Of a DNA stretch of 64,000 bases, positions 1-9,146 are shown one piece after another. How positions within the stretch are numbered: the stretch's first letter is position 1; every line of letters starts with the position of its first letter. Made by a program: the position numbers and the translations under genes. The notes under the pieces are model-generated. The model worked only from the letters and a program-made list of their open reading frames with translations, did not search any database and was not told where the DNA came from. The stretch lies in the NCBI RefSeq assembly GCF_018704065.1, contig NZ_JAGUQP010000008.1:1-64000 (forward strand), in the 5' to 3' direction. The stretch is from Desulfovulcanus ferrireducens. GTDB lineage: Bacteria; Desulfobacterota; Desulfovibrionia; Desulfovibrionales; Desulfonatronovibrionaceae.

Positions 1-380
1 TTTTTGTTTCTGCGATATTTTTTTACAGGTTCAACAGCATGTTTCTGAAGAATACGCCATATTGTTGATTTGGCAAATGAAAGGCCGTGTTCTCTTTGAA
101 GAAAGGTAGCTATTCGCTGCGGTCCCCATTTATACATGCTACGTAATGTCAAAATGATCTGTTCATGTTCTTTAGTTACTTTTGTCTTAGCTAGATTATG
201 GGGCTTCCGGGAGAGATCTGCAAGGCCATCAGAACCAGACTCCTGATAGCGCTTATACCAGTGATAAAAGGTAGACCTGGGGATATCGAATTTTCTACAT
301 GTTAAAGAAACAGACTGACATTGTTCATAATGGTCAATCCATTTTTTCCTCTGCTTTATCTTTTTAACTGATTCTTTCAT
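1..380 (-). CDS. Transposase N-terminal part (IS481/IS3-type), cut by window edge
   Basis: An open frame starts at the ATG complementary to 378-380 and reads leftward off the window, giving about 126 residues. The start MKESVKKIKQRKKWIDHY is followed by a helix-turn-helix region (CRKFDIPRSTFYHWYKRYQ), a basic linker (SRKPHNLAKTKVT) and a second helical DNA-binding segment (MYKWGPQRIATFLQREHG, then STIWRILQKH). This is the usual N-terminal layout of IS481-like and IS3-like transposases, which move DNA with a DDE integrase domain. That domain would lie beyond position 1, so I cannot tell whether the element is intact. The right terminal inverted repeat should lie somewhere in 381-480, but I could not identify it without the left end. 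Confidence 0.75.
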   Translation of the reverse strand, partial: MKESVKKIKQRKKWIDHYEQCQSVSLTCRKFDIPRSTFYHWYKRYQESGSDGLADLSRKPHNLAKTKVTKEHEQIILTLRSMYKWGPQRIATFLQREHGLSFAKSTIWRILQKHAVEPVKKYRRNK

Positions 381-747
381 ACGATTATTATATCCATATA
401 AAAGTCAAAACCAGCAACTAAAAGTGTAGCGGATGTGTCGAAACCTCACATATTATTACAGATGGTTGCCCGATAGTCCCTATAACATGCCGAAAGGGCC
501 GTCAGGCAATGGAGAAATTGATGGCTACGAAGTAATTAATCTCCAGATTTCGTTAATATTTTTTTATAGTTATGGGCAAACAGGGTGGTAAGAGGTGCTT
601 GAAAAGCAAAAAAAAATGATATTTTATATGGTTATGATGCTTTTTTTTGTTTCAGGAAACAAGAGCTGCCATGGAAGTTATTGTACCAGAGGGTACTTGA
701 AAAGTGTTTTTTGGATACTAAGAAATACAAGGGATTAAAAAAACAGG
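381..747. other. AT-rich left flank of the CRISPR array; possible leader
   Basis: There is no gene here. The 300 bases next to the array are AT-rich with A and T homopolymers, as CRISPR leaders often are. Two short segments resemble or could pair with the repeat. ATGCCGAAAGG at 487-497 resembles the repeat's hairpin core ATGCCGGAAGG. GTGCTT at 595-600 could pair with the repeat's terminal GAGCAC. Neither is long enough to call a tracrRNA. If the array is transcribed rightward, the leader and promoter must be here. Confidence 0.4.
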
Positions 748-3266
748 CTGATCTGATCTCCGATGCCGGAAGGCGTTGAGCACCGTCAATTCTTAAAACT
801 CTCTCTCCAACTCTGATATCTGATCTGATCTCCGATGCCGGAAGGCGTTGAGCACTGAAAACTGGGTTCAGTTTTAAACGTCTACATTGGCTGATCTGAT
901 CTCCGATGCCGGAAGGCGTTGAGCACCGGAAATTAAACGGGAGCTTAAAAAGGGGTCCTCCTGATCTGATCTCCGATGCCGGAAGGCGTTGAGCACTGCG
1001 AAAATACTATACTAATGTGCGTTTTTACTACTGATCTGATCTCCGATGCCGGAAGGCGTTGAGCACGTAACCAAACAGAAAACCACACGAGGACTTATCA
1101 TACTGATCTGATCTCCGATGCCGGAAGGCGTTGAGCACTCGATGCTTTTCAAAAAAATAATGCACCGACCTACTGATCTGATCTCCGATGCCGGAAGGCG
1201 TTGAGCACATTATGTTTGTGATAATGCAATAGCAAATAATGACCTGATCTGATCTCCGATGCCGGAAGGCGTTGAGCACTTGCCCTTATTGTGGAATGGA
1301 TTTAATTGAAGATCTGATCTGATCTCCGATGCCGGAAGGCGTTGAGCACCAATCTTTTTGATTTAGGTGCAATTAAACAAGTCCTGATCTGATCTCCGAT
1401 GCCGGAAGGCGTTGAGCACATAACGTGAGCGTGCACACCAGTAACAGCACCGCCTGATCTGATCTCCGATGCCGGAAGGCGTTGAGCACTAATAAATCTT
1501 TTGTTACATTCTAAGTCTTTTATCTGATCTGATCTCCGATGCCGGAAGGCGTTGAGCACTATTGGCGTATTTAAAAAATCGGGGGGATTTTATGCTGATC
1601 TGATCTCCGATGCCGGAAGGCGTTGAGCACATAACGTGAGCGTGCACACCAGTAACAGCACCGCCTGATCTGATCTCCGATGCCGGAAGGCGTTGAGCAC
1701 CCACGATTTATTAAATCATTTGCAAGCTGAGGCGCTGATCTGATCTCCGATGCCGGAAGGCGTTGAGCACTCTCTTCAGGAAATAACGTGTTTACAAGAA
1801 AAGATCTGATCTGATCTCCGATGCCGGAAGGCGTTGAGCACAAAGAACATTTAAACAATTTAAAAAAGATGAAAGACTGATCTGATCTCCGATGCCGGAA
1901 GGCGTTGAGCACAAGAGGTTGATGGTTTACCTGAAGGCGCAGTACTTTCTGATCTGATCTCCGATGCCGGAAGGCGTTGAGCACCACAATATACGCCGCA
2001 AATTAAATATATTATACCATCTGATCTGATCTCCGATGCCGGAAGGCGTTGAGCACTTACTTTTTAAAGACTTGCCAAGCTTAGGAACCACTGATCTGAT
2101 CTCCGATGCCGGAAGGCGTTGAGCACTAGTCGATGCCTGCGGGTATTTAGCTTTAGCAGACCTGATCTGATCTCCGATGCCGGAAGGCGTTGAGCACTCT
2201 TGTACAGAAAAAGTTTGGTGTGTGATTCCTGCTGTTCTGATCTCCGATGCCGGAAGGCGTTGAGCACTTAATGGTTTATCAAATTACTTATAGTGGTTGG
2301 ACTGATCTGATCTCCGATGCCGGAAGGCGTTGAGCACGAATATACAATTTAGAAAACCACTCAGCTCCTTATCTGATCTGATCTCCGATGCCGGAAGGCG
2401 TTGAGCACTATTTTTAATAAAAATAAATCACTTAGAATAGAAAGTCTGATCTGATCTCCGATGCCGGAAGGCGTTGAGCACTCAGCCTGATGGCGTTTAG
2501 TAAGCTCCTGCTGTACTGATCTGATCTCCGATGCCGGAAGGCGTTGAGCACACAATATCAAAAGAATATGAGCTTTGTGCAGCTACCTGATCTGATCTCC
2601 GATGCCGGAAGGCGTTGAGCACTCAGCCTGATGGCGTTTAGTAAGCTCCTGCTGTACTGATCTGATCTCCGATGCCGGAAGGCGTTGAGCACACAATATC
2701 AAAAGAATATGAGCTTTGTGCAGCTACCTGATCTGATCTCCGATGCCGGAAGGCGTTGAGCACTCAGCCTGATGGCGTTTAGTAAGCTCCTGCTGTACTG
2801 ATCTGATCTCCGATGCCGGAAGGCGTTGAGCACTTGCGGATAAGGCCGTGCAGATTGCGCAGGACATCACTGATCTGATCTCCGATGCCGGAAGGCGTTG
2901 AGCACAAGCTATGGAGATTATCGAAAATGCCGGGGTTAGTCACCGATCTGATCTCCGATGCCGGAAGGCGTTGAGCACTAAAATCTTAACATCCCAAGAC
3001 AACCAGGTTACCATCTGATCTGATCTCCGATGCCGGAAGGCGTTGAGCACGCGGCACATTCCAGGTGGTTGCGCCTGACGGCTCTGCTGATCTGATCTCC
3101 GATGCCGGAAGGCGTTGAGCACTAGTGATAAGTGATAATACATTTATCAATTGTAGAAGCTGATCTGATCTCCGATGCCGGAAGGCGTTGAGCACACTGC
3201 ACGGGCCATTGGTTAAGTAAAAAGGGTAAACTGATCTGATCTCCGATGCCGGAAGGCGTTGAGCAC
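748..3266. CRISPR. CRISPR array, 36 repeats of 36 bp and 35 spacers of 34-37 bp, no cas gene in window
   Basis: Read on the + strand, the repeat begins CTGATCTGATCTCC and ends GGCGTTGAGCAC. The first copy is at 748-783 and the last at 3231-3266. Only two repeats carry differences, both in the first four bases: 2232-2267 (A to T at position 4) and 2943-2978 (T to C at position 2). Each repeat contains a CTGAT tandem and two GATC sites. As + strand RNA, CGAUGCC-GGAA-GGCGUUG forms a seven-pair stem with a GNRA-type tetraloop. The - strand version has two A/C mismatches in the same stem, which argues for rightward transcription. There are 31 distinct spacers. The spacer at 1420-1453 recurs at 1631-1664. 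A 141-bp two-spacer unit is tandemly duplicated from 2446, so one spacer occurs three times and another twice. The repeat ends in neither ATTGAAAC nor ATAAACCG, so types I-C, I-E and common type III are not supported. Subtype is unassigned. Confidence 0.97.
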
Positions 3267-3533
3267 ACAGGGAACAAAGGGACAGGCAGATAATGTTATG
3301 TTTGATTGTCCTTTATAAGACAACCAGGAATATATGGCCTTTTGGCCGCTAGTTCACGTTAGAGAGGAGTGGGTCAAAATTATTGACCGCTTCTGGCTCA
3401 TTTTAATTGGCCATTAACAATTTACCCCCAAAACTCGCTCAAATGCTTTGACCATTGACAGGTTAGTGTATTAATATGCTTGTCAATACATGATAATAGT
3501 CATGTAATTGATCAAAATGGAGAAAACCGATTA
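3267..3533. other. Right flank of the CRISPR array; alternative leader
   Basis: There is no gene here. A short interrupted palindrome (TTGTC at 3306-3310, GACAA at 3319-3323) lies 40 bp from the last repeat. On the - strand a weak promoter can be drawn: TTGTCT (complement of 3318-3323), 17 bp, then CATAAC (complement of 3295-3300), each matching 4 of 6 consensus bases. It would start transcription about 20 bases outside the array. This would suit leftward transcription, against the repeat-fold argument. Confidence 0.3.
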
Positions 3534-3989
3534 ATGTTATTGATATCAAAAGACTTAACAGTGCCCAGGAACTTACAAGTTTATGCTAAATACTCTACTG
3601 AATTTATTAATGAATTTGCTAATCCAACAGACAATATAATGATGGTGCAACCCAAACATCTTGTGCCTCTGGAGGAAACCGACTGGCCTGAAAACGTAAA
3701 AGATGAAATTGCCAAAATATTTAAAGAAATAGGCGTTCCAGACCCCATGAAGCAAAAACTTGTTGAGCCTTATGCCAAGGGTTTTGGAGGTGTAGTGGAT
3801 GATTCAAAGGAATATAAACTTGAAAATGTAAACTGGAAGCTTGTTATTTATTATTTTAAATGGGAAGCCGCCACTTGGAGTTATAATACTAAAGAGATTG
3901 ATAAGTTAGAAAAGGTGTGTATTGAAAAATATGGTTTTACTCCCTTTTGGCATTATGGTGTTTATGAAGACCCGTATAAAAGATATTAA
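3534..3989 (+). CDS. Hypothetical protein next to the CRISPR array
   Basis: This frame encodes about 151 residues from ATG 3534, with GGAG about 11 bases upstream. An upstream in-frame TTG at 3480 has no ribosome site. The protein looks soluble, with no signal peptide or membrane segment. It is rich in Lys, Glu and aromatic residues, with a C-terminal stretch containing NWKLVIYYFKWEAATW and FWHYGVYEDPYKRY. I recognise no family. The AT-rich composition resembles the array flanks more than the housekeeping genes. It stands alone, with the array on its left and 450 bases of noncoding DNA on its right, so context does not reveal a role. A CRISPR-linked function is possible only by proximity. Confidence 0.65.
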   Translation: MLLISKDLTVPRNLQVYAKYSTEFINEFANPTDNIMMVQPKHLVPLEETDWPENVKDEIAKIFKEIGVPDPMKQKLVEPYAKGFGGVVDDSKEYKLENVNWKLVIYYFKWEAATWSYNTKEIDKLEKVCIEKYGFTPFWHYGVYEDPYKRY

Positions 3990-4444
3990 CTCATTCATTA
4001 AAGGTTCTGCCGGAAAGTAATAATATTCGCCGCGAGAATCAATTTTCCGTTTGCCTGCCCATCAAAACTTTTACCCTTCACCACCCGTTCGAAACTTCTG
4101 GTAAAACAAATCAGAACGTTACAAATACAATTGTGTATCATTCATTAAAGTAAGATACATTTTTGTAGTTTTTATTTAAAACATGATATCTTGTTAAAGA
4201 ATTAGGGGGTAGCGAAATAAGGTTAGAATCATTATAAAACAATTGGTTAAGTAATTTGAAGTTTTTTTTCAAAATTACAGGAAAATATATGGTATGTTTT
4301 TTGTATTATAGAGAAAAGGTGTTATTATGAAAGTTCCCTTGGCATGAAGGAGGGCCCCTCACGAAGAGGTGGCTAGAAAGAAACGTGTCAGGGATAGTGC
4401 TTCTACAAGGAGTAGATAATTTAATTTATAGTAGGAGATTTTCA
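3990..4444. other. Noncoding region upstream of the NifX-like gene
   Basis: This holds no gene longer than a few codons. It is AT-rich up to about 4320. A short leader with a CCTC/GAGG hairpin (4353-4366, loop ACGAA) follows, and a GTAGGAG ribosome site lies just before the ATG at 4445. A weak sigma-54-like site is listed separately. Confidence 0.5.
4290..4305 (+). promoter_or_regulatory. Weak sigma-54-type promoter candidate
   Basis: TGGTATG, four bases, then TTGTA resembles the -24/-12 pattern TGGCACG-N4-TTGCA. The GG is present, but the -12 GC is GT. It lies about 140 bp upstream of the NifX-like gene, a family often under RpoN control. It is only a candidate. Confidence 0.25.
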
Positions 4445-4762
4445 ATGGCCAAAACAAGAATAGCGGTAGTTTCAAAAGACGGTACCAATGTGGACGAACA
4501 TTTTGGCACGGCCAAACGTTTTTTAATCTATGACTGCAACGATGAAATGACTTTCGTTGAGGAAAGACCGACCGAGTCTCTTTCGGTGGGAGACCCTGAT
4601 CATCCTTTTGATCCTGAGAGATTTGGTCGGGTAGCAGCCCAGTTAAAAGATTGCGTCAAAATCTATGTTACGAAAATAGGAGAGACCCCTGCAGCCAAAT
4701 TAAAAGAATTGGGCATTGAAGCGGTAATCTACGAAGGGCCCATTACGGATATTCCAAAGTAA
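4445..4762 (+). CDS. NifX/NifB-C-type dinitrogenase iron-molybdenum cofactor family protein
   Basis: The 105-residue product begins MAKTRIAVVSKDGTNVDEHF, the typical start of the NifX/NafY/NifB C-terminal fold that binds iron-sulfur or FeMo-cofactor precursors. The start GTNVDEHFGTAKRFLIYD and a closing beta-strand (GIEAVIYEGPITDI) frame a complete small domain. I chose ATG 4445 because GTAGGAG precedes it closely; the 20 residues of open frame upstream are unlike the family. No nif gene is nearby, and stand-alone members are common in anaerobes, where the metal partner is usually unknown. A nitrogen-fixation role is therefore not implied. Confidence 0.85.
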   Translation: MAKTRIAVVSKDGTNVDEHFGTAKRFLIYDCNDEMTFVEERPTESLSVGDPDHPFDPERFGRVAAQLKDCVKIYVTKIGETPAAKLKELGIEAVIYEGPITDIPK

Positions 4763-4941
4763 CATATCTCTGGGTGCATTCGCAGTCTGCACCGGCACCA
4801 AATTTTCTCCCACATGAGTCTTATTATTTTCTGTTAGTTGAACCCGAATTACCTTTTTATCCCAAAATGTTATCATATTATTTCTCAATTTTCCTTCATT
4901 TGACGTGGTAGGTGCAGCTAGCGAATGCGCCCCTCTAATTA

Positions 4942-5022
4942 CGTCATTCTGAGCGAAGCGAAGAATCTGGTTCGCTACGTTGGAGATTCTTCGGTCGTTT
5001 CGCTCCCTCACTCAGAATGACG
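4942..5022. repeat. GTCATTCTGAG-type inverted repeat element
   Basis: The left arm reads CGTCATTCTGAGCGAAGCGA and the right arm ends CTCAGAATGACG. Internal AAGAATC and GATTCTTCGG segments also pair, so the 81-bp unit can fold into a long hairpin. Related copies lie near the GIY-YIG gene at 27171-27230 and 27592-27651. Elements of this type are widespread in bacterial intergenic DNA. Confidence 0.75.
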
Positions 5023-5280
5023 AGTAGTAAAAAATATTTTTAGATTGGAGTAGTTAGCAGAAAAAAATATCCCAGGTTTTCAATAAAAGTGAACAAGGGG
5101 CGCATCCGCTATTAGTATTGATTTTTGAGAAGCCTTAATTTTGGCATTGTATCTGCTGATTATTTATCTTTTTCTTCTTCTTATTTAGCAAAATTTTGTC
5201 ATAATTAAATAATCAATCTGTGCAGTGGTAATAATCAAGAATCTGGCAGTACAAGTGGAAAATTCTACTGCGGAATCCCA

Positions 5281-5350
5281 TGTCCACTGACCATCCTACC
5301 TAGTCAACCACTCAACTACTCAACCCAAGTGCAGCTATCGGATGCATCCT
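5281..5350. repeat. Dispersed 70-bp repeat with G-poor tract, copy 1
   Basis: This matches 59657-59735 in the same orientation almost base for base: CCACTGACCATCCTACC, then CTAGTCAAC, a run of ACTCA units, and an AAGTGCA...ATCxGATGCA tail. The central part is nearly free of G on the + strand. Confidence 0.75.
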
Positions 5351-5885
5351 GCTCCACGCCTGTCAATAGCTACCAAAATAACCACCTTTGGATTGTCGAA
5401 CAACTCTTTCATTTCCTAACTCTTTCCCCAGGTAAGCAGGGGATAAGTCCAGAATTTTTTTTCCCAAATTTTGTAATTTATTTACAGTAATGGTTTTGTC
5501 GTCACTTTAGGTTACAAAATTGTATTCATAGAAGTAATGTCCATACTTTTTAAATCTTCTGAAAAAAATCGAAACATCGCAACTTTATTCAAAAATATGC
5601 TCCTGCCAAGATAGTTATTGTCCGTAGACTTATCTGTATAGAATCAGGATTGATATGATAGAAGTATCATTTTTTCCTTATAGTAATTTGATAAGGGATA
5701 ATAAAAAATGATTTAGTTATTGCTTTTCTCCGTAAAATTTTTTATTATTAATATATACTCTAATCATAATCCAAAGAAGTAAGTAATGGATGCTCACTTT
5801 CTTTCAACTGTCCTTGGCTTAACTTTGCCAAAGTTTAGCATCCATTTGGCCGGATAGGTCTGCGTGGCATTGTCCTAAACCTAAA

Positions 5886-6076
5886 TCAAGCGATTTTTAA
5901 TCAAGTTTTACATTAAAGAGGTTGGAACAAAAGTAGATTTTGAGCCAGAGATTTTTAGCTAATGGAAGAGATTGCCGCGGGCAGCGAAGCCGCCCTCGCA
6001 ATGACAGGATGAAAGTCATTGCGAGGAACACTAACCTCGGTACAATCTCAAGCTTTAACCTGTAAAAAAAAACACA
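5886..6076. mobile_element. MITE-like element, TTGAGCGATTTTT family, copy 1 (diverged)
   Basis: It shares with 21449-21646 a left end (TCAAGCGATTTTTAATCAAG), a middle part (AAAGTAGATTTTGAGCCAG) and the hairpin arms GAGATTGCCGCGGGCAGC and CTCGCAATGACA. The right end is decayed. No transposase is encoded. Confidence 0.7.
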
Positions 6077-6340
6077 CAATTTTGGCTAAATATAAAACGT
6101 TAGCTCGTTTAACTAAAAGAAACCACAAGTTAATGTGGGACAGGAATATATTCAGCATACTCCCTTGATACACATATAACCTTAGTATTCTAAATGGGGA
6201 CTCGAACTGGAACCGTTCGCATCGCTTCTGGTCTTTGAAAATATCATATATTTCGACTTTATGTAGTTTCTTCATAAAGAAGACCAAGTTTAATATTTTT
6301 CGGAGTAAAATTTATTGTTTAATGGCTTAGGTATGATGCG

Positions 6341-6365
6341 CCTGCAAAAAGACCCTTTTTGCAGG
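6341..6365. other. Perfect hairpin upstream of the chemoreceptor gene
   Basis: CCTGCAAAAAG, three bases, then CTTTTTGCAGG is an 11-bp perfect stem. It is followed by repeated GTTGAATTATGAAT-like words. The same arrangement, inverted, occurs before umuC at 18380-18430, so this is part of a dispersed element and not a unique terminator. Confidence 0.7.
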
Positions 6366-6521
6366 TAATGTTGAATGTTGAATTATGAATGTTGAATTAT
6401 TTAAACGTGTTACAGGACATTTTTTTGCCAAAATTGTAAGTTTTTAATTTTGCAGTTGCATCAGGTATAGATTTTTTTTTCTAATTTTTTAATACAATTA
6501 AAATAATAAAGGAGGTTTGTA

Positions 6522-6542
6522 ATGATATTGAATTTAAAATAG
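6522..6542 (+). other. Six-codon open frame with a strong ribosome binding site
   Basis: AAAGGAGG lies seven bases before ATG ATA TTG AAT TTA AAA TAG (MILNLK). The site is as good as that of the chemoreceptor gene 90 bases downstream. It may be a leader peptide or the remains of an older gene start. Confidence 0.35.
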
Positions 6543-6636
6543 AGATAAGATTTAAAATATCTATGAAAATCTGGCCAGAATACGATCTGGTTTGTATTTA
6601 CCTTGTTAAACCTCAATATCAAATTAGGAGGTGAAA

Positions 6637-9078
6637 GTGAGTATAAAGTGGAGATTGTTGGGCACTACATTGATTATGCTAGTCATTAGTTGTCTTATTG
6701 TTTTTACTTTAAGTTACGAAAAGGCTGAAACAGGTATGGATGTTTTGACTGAGGAGGCTAAGCAGGCTTTAACTCGCAGGGCTATGGATCAACTGGCTTC
6801 TATACGTGCAACAAAGGCTATGCATATTGAAGATTTATTTAAAACAATTGAAGGACAGGTGAGGACATTACCTGATGATAGAATGATTATAGATGCCTGT
6901 CAGAGTTTTAAGAGTGCTTTTATGATGTCTGCTATACAATATTCTGACACAGAAATACAGCAGATGCGCCAGGAATTATCTGCTGATTATAGTGGACCAA
7001 ATTATTTACAAAACACTTTATTCAAACAGTATAATTCATTGATACCTGATTATCAGCCACGACCTGTTTTAGAGTATATTCCATCTGATAATAACGCAGT
7101 AGTATTGCAATATTTTTATATCTATAAAAATCCTCATCCGATTGGAGAAAAGCACCGTTTAGACAAGGTAAAAGCAGATTTTCTATATAATAATGTTCAT
7201 GAAGAATTCCATCCAGCTATTCGTAAATTTTTGGAAACCTTTAATTATTACGATATATTTATAATAGACCCGAATAGCGGAAATATTGTCTATTCAGTGT
7301 TCAAAAGAAGGGATTTTGCTACTTCTCTGCTTACAGGTCCATATAAAGACAGCAATCTTGCTCAATGTTTTCGTGAAGCCAGAGACGCTGGTTTAAAGGG
7401 AGATAAGGATTTTGTGAGTATTGTTGATTTTGTGTCGTACGAACCAGCTTATAATGCCCCGGCAGCATTTGTTGCTTCGCCTATTTTTGACGGTAATGAT
7501 TTTATTGGCGTAATGGCTTTTCAGATGCCCACTGATGAGATTGGTCGGATTATGCTTTCTGATAAGAATTGGGAAGATATTGGTTTGGGCAAGACAGGAG
7601 AAACATATCTTGTTGGTCCAGATTATAAAATGCGTTCACCATCCCGATTTAATGATAATTCATTGATGAAAATAGAGGTGCGTACGGAATCTGTACAAAA
7701 GGCACTGACTGGTCAAACAGGTGTAGGTATTATAAAAAATTATCGAGGTGAGGAAGTACTTTCTGCCTGGCAGCCGTTAAATATTTCTGGTTTGAAATAT
7801 GTACTCCTGGCAGAGATAGATACCAAGGAGGCTTTAGGTGCTGTTCAAATGATGAACAAGATAGCTAAAGAAAAGACTTCCTCTATGCTACGTTCAAACA
7901 TGGTAATTTTAAGCATTGTTTTATGTTTGGCATGTGGCATAATGTTTTGGGTAATCCTGCGAATCACCAGGCCTTTGATGAAAGTAACCGAATTCGCCAG
8001 GCGGGTGGCAGGTGGGGACCTGGATACCACTCTGACAGAACGTTTTCCTGGAGAGCTGGAGACATTAAAAGAGGCCATCGTGACCATGATTGATATACTT
8101 AAAAAGAAAATTTCCGAGGCCACAAAAATGAGCGAACAAAGTAAAAAGGAAGCTGAGCGGGCCCAAAAAGCCTTCCAGGAGGCAGAAGAAGCCAGGTCTC
8201 GTGCAGAGGCAGCCAGAAAAGAGGGGTTACTTGAAGCAGCCAAAAAGCTTGAAAGGGTAGTGGAAGCCCTGGTGTCGTCATCTGAAAAGCTTTTGTCACA
8301 ATCTGAGCAAGTGGCTGACGGGGCCCAGAACCAGAAGGCGCGAACAGAAGAGACAGCCACAGCCATGGAAGAGATGAATGCCACTGTCCTGGAGGTGGCT
8401 AAAAATGCATCCAATGTTGCGGAGGAGACCGAACAGGCGAAAAACAAGGCTGAATCAGGAGCCCAAATCGTCGATCAAGCAGTTGATGCCATAAACAGGA
8501 TTAATGAGTTGACAGAACAGTTGAAGGAGAACGTGGGGAGATTAAAAGATAAAGCAAGTGGTATTTCCCAGGTAATGACAGTGATTTCTGATATTGCGGA
8601 TCAGACAAATCTTTTGGCCTTGAATGCAGCGATTGAGGCCGCAAGAGCCGGTGAGGCAGGACGCGGTTTTGCCGTGGTTGCAGATGAAGTACGCAAGTTA
8701 GCAGAAAAGACCATGGAAGCAACGCAGGAAGTTGGCCAGGCTATCTCTGAGATTCAGTCAGAAGTAGAAAAAAATGTTACAGAGATGAGTGACGTAGCCG
8801 CTTCAGTACAGAAGGGTACTGAATTGGCAGGAGAGTCCAGGACAGCCTTGCAGGAAATAGTTACCCTGGTTATTTCTGTAACTGATCAGATCAGGGCCAT
8901 AGCCACGGCTTCGGAAGAACAATCAGCAGCCAGTGAAGAAATAAGCAGGGCAGTGGAAGATATTAGACAAATTTCAGAGAAAACCGTTCAAAATGTTGGC
9001 GAGACTAAAAAGGAGATAAATAATCTGGTGCACTTGTCCGAGGAATTAAAAAGATTAATTGATGAATTGGCGAAATAA
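6637..9078 (+). CDS. Methyl-accepting chemotaxis protein with periplasmic Cache-type sensor
   Basis: This 813-residue chemoreceptor starts at GTG 6637, five bases after AGGAGG; the GTG at 6631 would overlap that site. A first membrane segment (about residues 8-26) leads into a roughly 390-residue periplasmic region. Its later part ([21 protein letters not shown]) is typical of double-Cache ligand-binding domains. A second membrane segment lies near residues 421-443, followed by HAMP, a charged coiled coil rich in [21 protein letters not shown], and the signalling domain. The hairpin tip ([23 protein letters not shown]) contacts CheW and CheA. The ligand cannot be read from sequence. cheW follows after 68 bases, but cheA, cheR and cheB are not in the window. 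Confidence 0.95.
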   Translation: MSIKWRLLGTTLIMLVISCLIVFTLSYEKAETGMDVLTEEAKQALTRRAMDQLASIRATKAMHIEDLFKTIEGQVRTLPDDRMIIDACQSFKSAFMMSAIQYSDTEIQQMRQELSADYSGPNYLQNTLFKQYNSLIPDYQPRPVLEYIPSDNNAVVLQYFYIYKNPHPIGEKHRLDKVKADFLYNNVHEEFHPAIRKFLETFNYYDIFIIDPNSGNIVYSVFKRRDFATSLLTGPYKDSNLAQCFREARDAGLKGDKDFVSIVDFVSYEPAYNAPAAFVASPIFDGNDFIGVMAFQMPTDEIGRIMLSDKNWEDIGLGKTGETYLVGPDYKMRSPSRFNDNSLMKIEVRTESVQKALTGQTGVGIIKNYRGEEVLSAWQPLNISGLKYVLLAEIDTKEALGAVQMMNKIAKEKTSSMLRSNMVILSIVLCLACGIMFWVILRITRPLMKVTEFARRVAGGDLDTTLTERFPGELETLKEAIVTMIDILKKKISEATKMSEQSKKEAERAQKAFQEAEEARSRAEAARKEGLLEAAKKLERVVEALVSSSEKLLSQSEQVADGAQNQKARTEETATAMEEMNATVLEVAKNASNVAEETEQAKNKAESGAQIVDQAVDAINRINELTEQLKENVGRLKDKASGISQVMTVISDIADQTNLLALNAAIEAARAGEAGRGFAVVADEVRKLAEKTMEATQEVGQAISEIQSEVEKNVTEMSDVAASVQKGTELAGESRTALQEIVTLVISVTDQIRAIATASEEQSAASEEISRAVEDIRQISEKTVQNVGETKKEINNLVHLSEELKRLIDELAK

Positions 9079-9146
9079 AGAAGATAAGAGGCGAAGAGAT
9101 TAAAATATAGATAAATTTATTGGTTATCGACAGTCGGGGGAATGCA

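Larger units (their letters stand above)
4763..6636. other. 1.9 kb noncoding stretch rich in interspersed repeats
   Basis: No convincing gene lies here; the open frames fall in repeats or have no family features. It contains a GTCATTCTGAG-type inverted repeat (4942-5022), a repeat shared with the region before mfd (5281-5350), a copy of the 150-200 bp TTGAGCGATTTTT family (5886-6076), a perfect hairpin (6341-6365) and a tiny frame with a strong ribosome site (6522-6542). The rest is AT-rich. It looks like a landing zone for short elements between the NifX-like gene and the chemotaxis pair. Confidence 0.6.

Noticed and set aside
1028-3195. Several 66-138 residue open frames with repeated LNAFRHRRSDQ or AQRLPASEIRS motifs
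   Set aside because: They are translations of CRISPR repeats and spacers; the periodic peptide is the repeat read on the - strand.
4445-4762. Evidence of nitrogen fixation
   Set aside because: A lone NifX-type domain is common in anaerobes without nitrogenase, and no nifHDK is present in the window.
6180-6235. tRNA-like words (GTTCGAGTCCCC on the - strand)
   Set aside because: The flanking bases cannot form the T-arm stem, and no acceptor or anticodon arm is present.
6048-6287. 79-residue frame with a hydrophobic C-terminal half
   Set aside because: It overlaps a repeat end, has no clear ribosome site and I know no family; too weak to list as a gene.
7845-8447. 200-residue antisense frame inside the chemoreceptor gene
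   Set aside because: It is the reverse of the conserved coiled coil and HAMP region; Ala/Ser-rich antisense frames are expected there.
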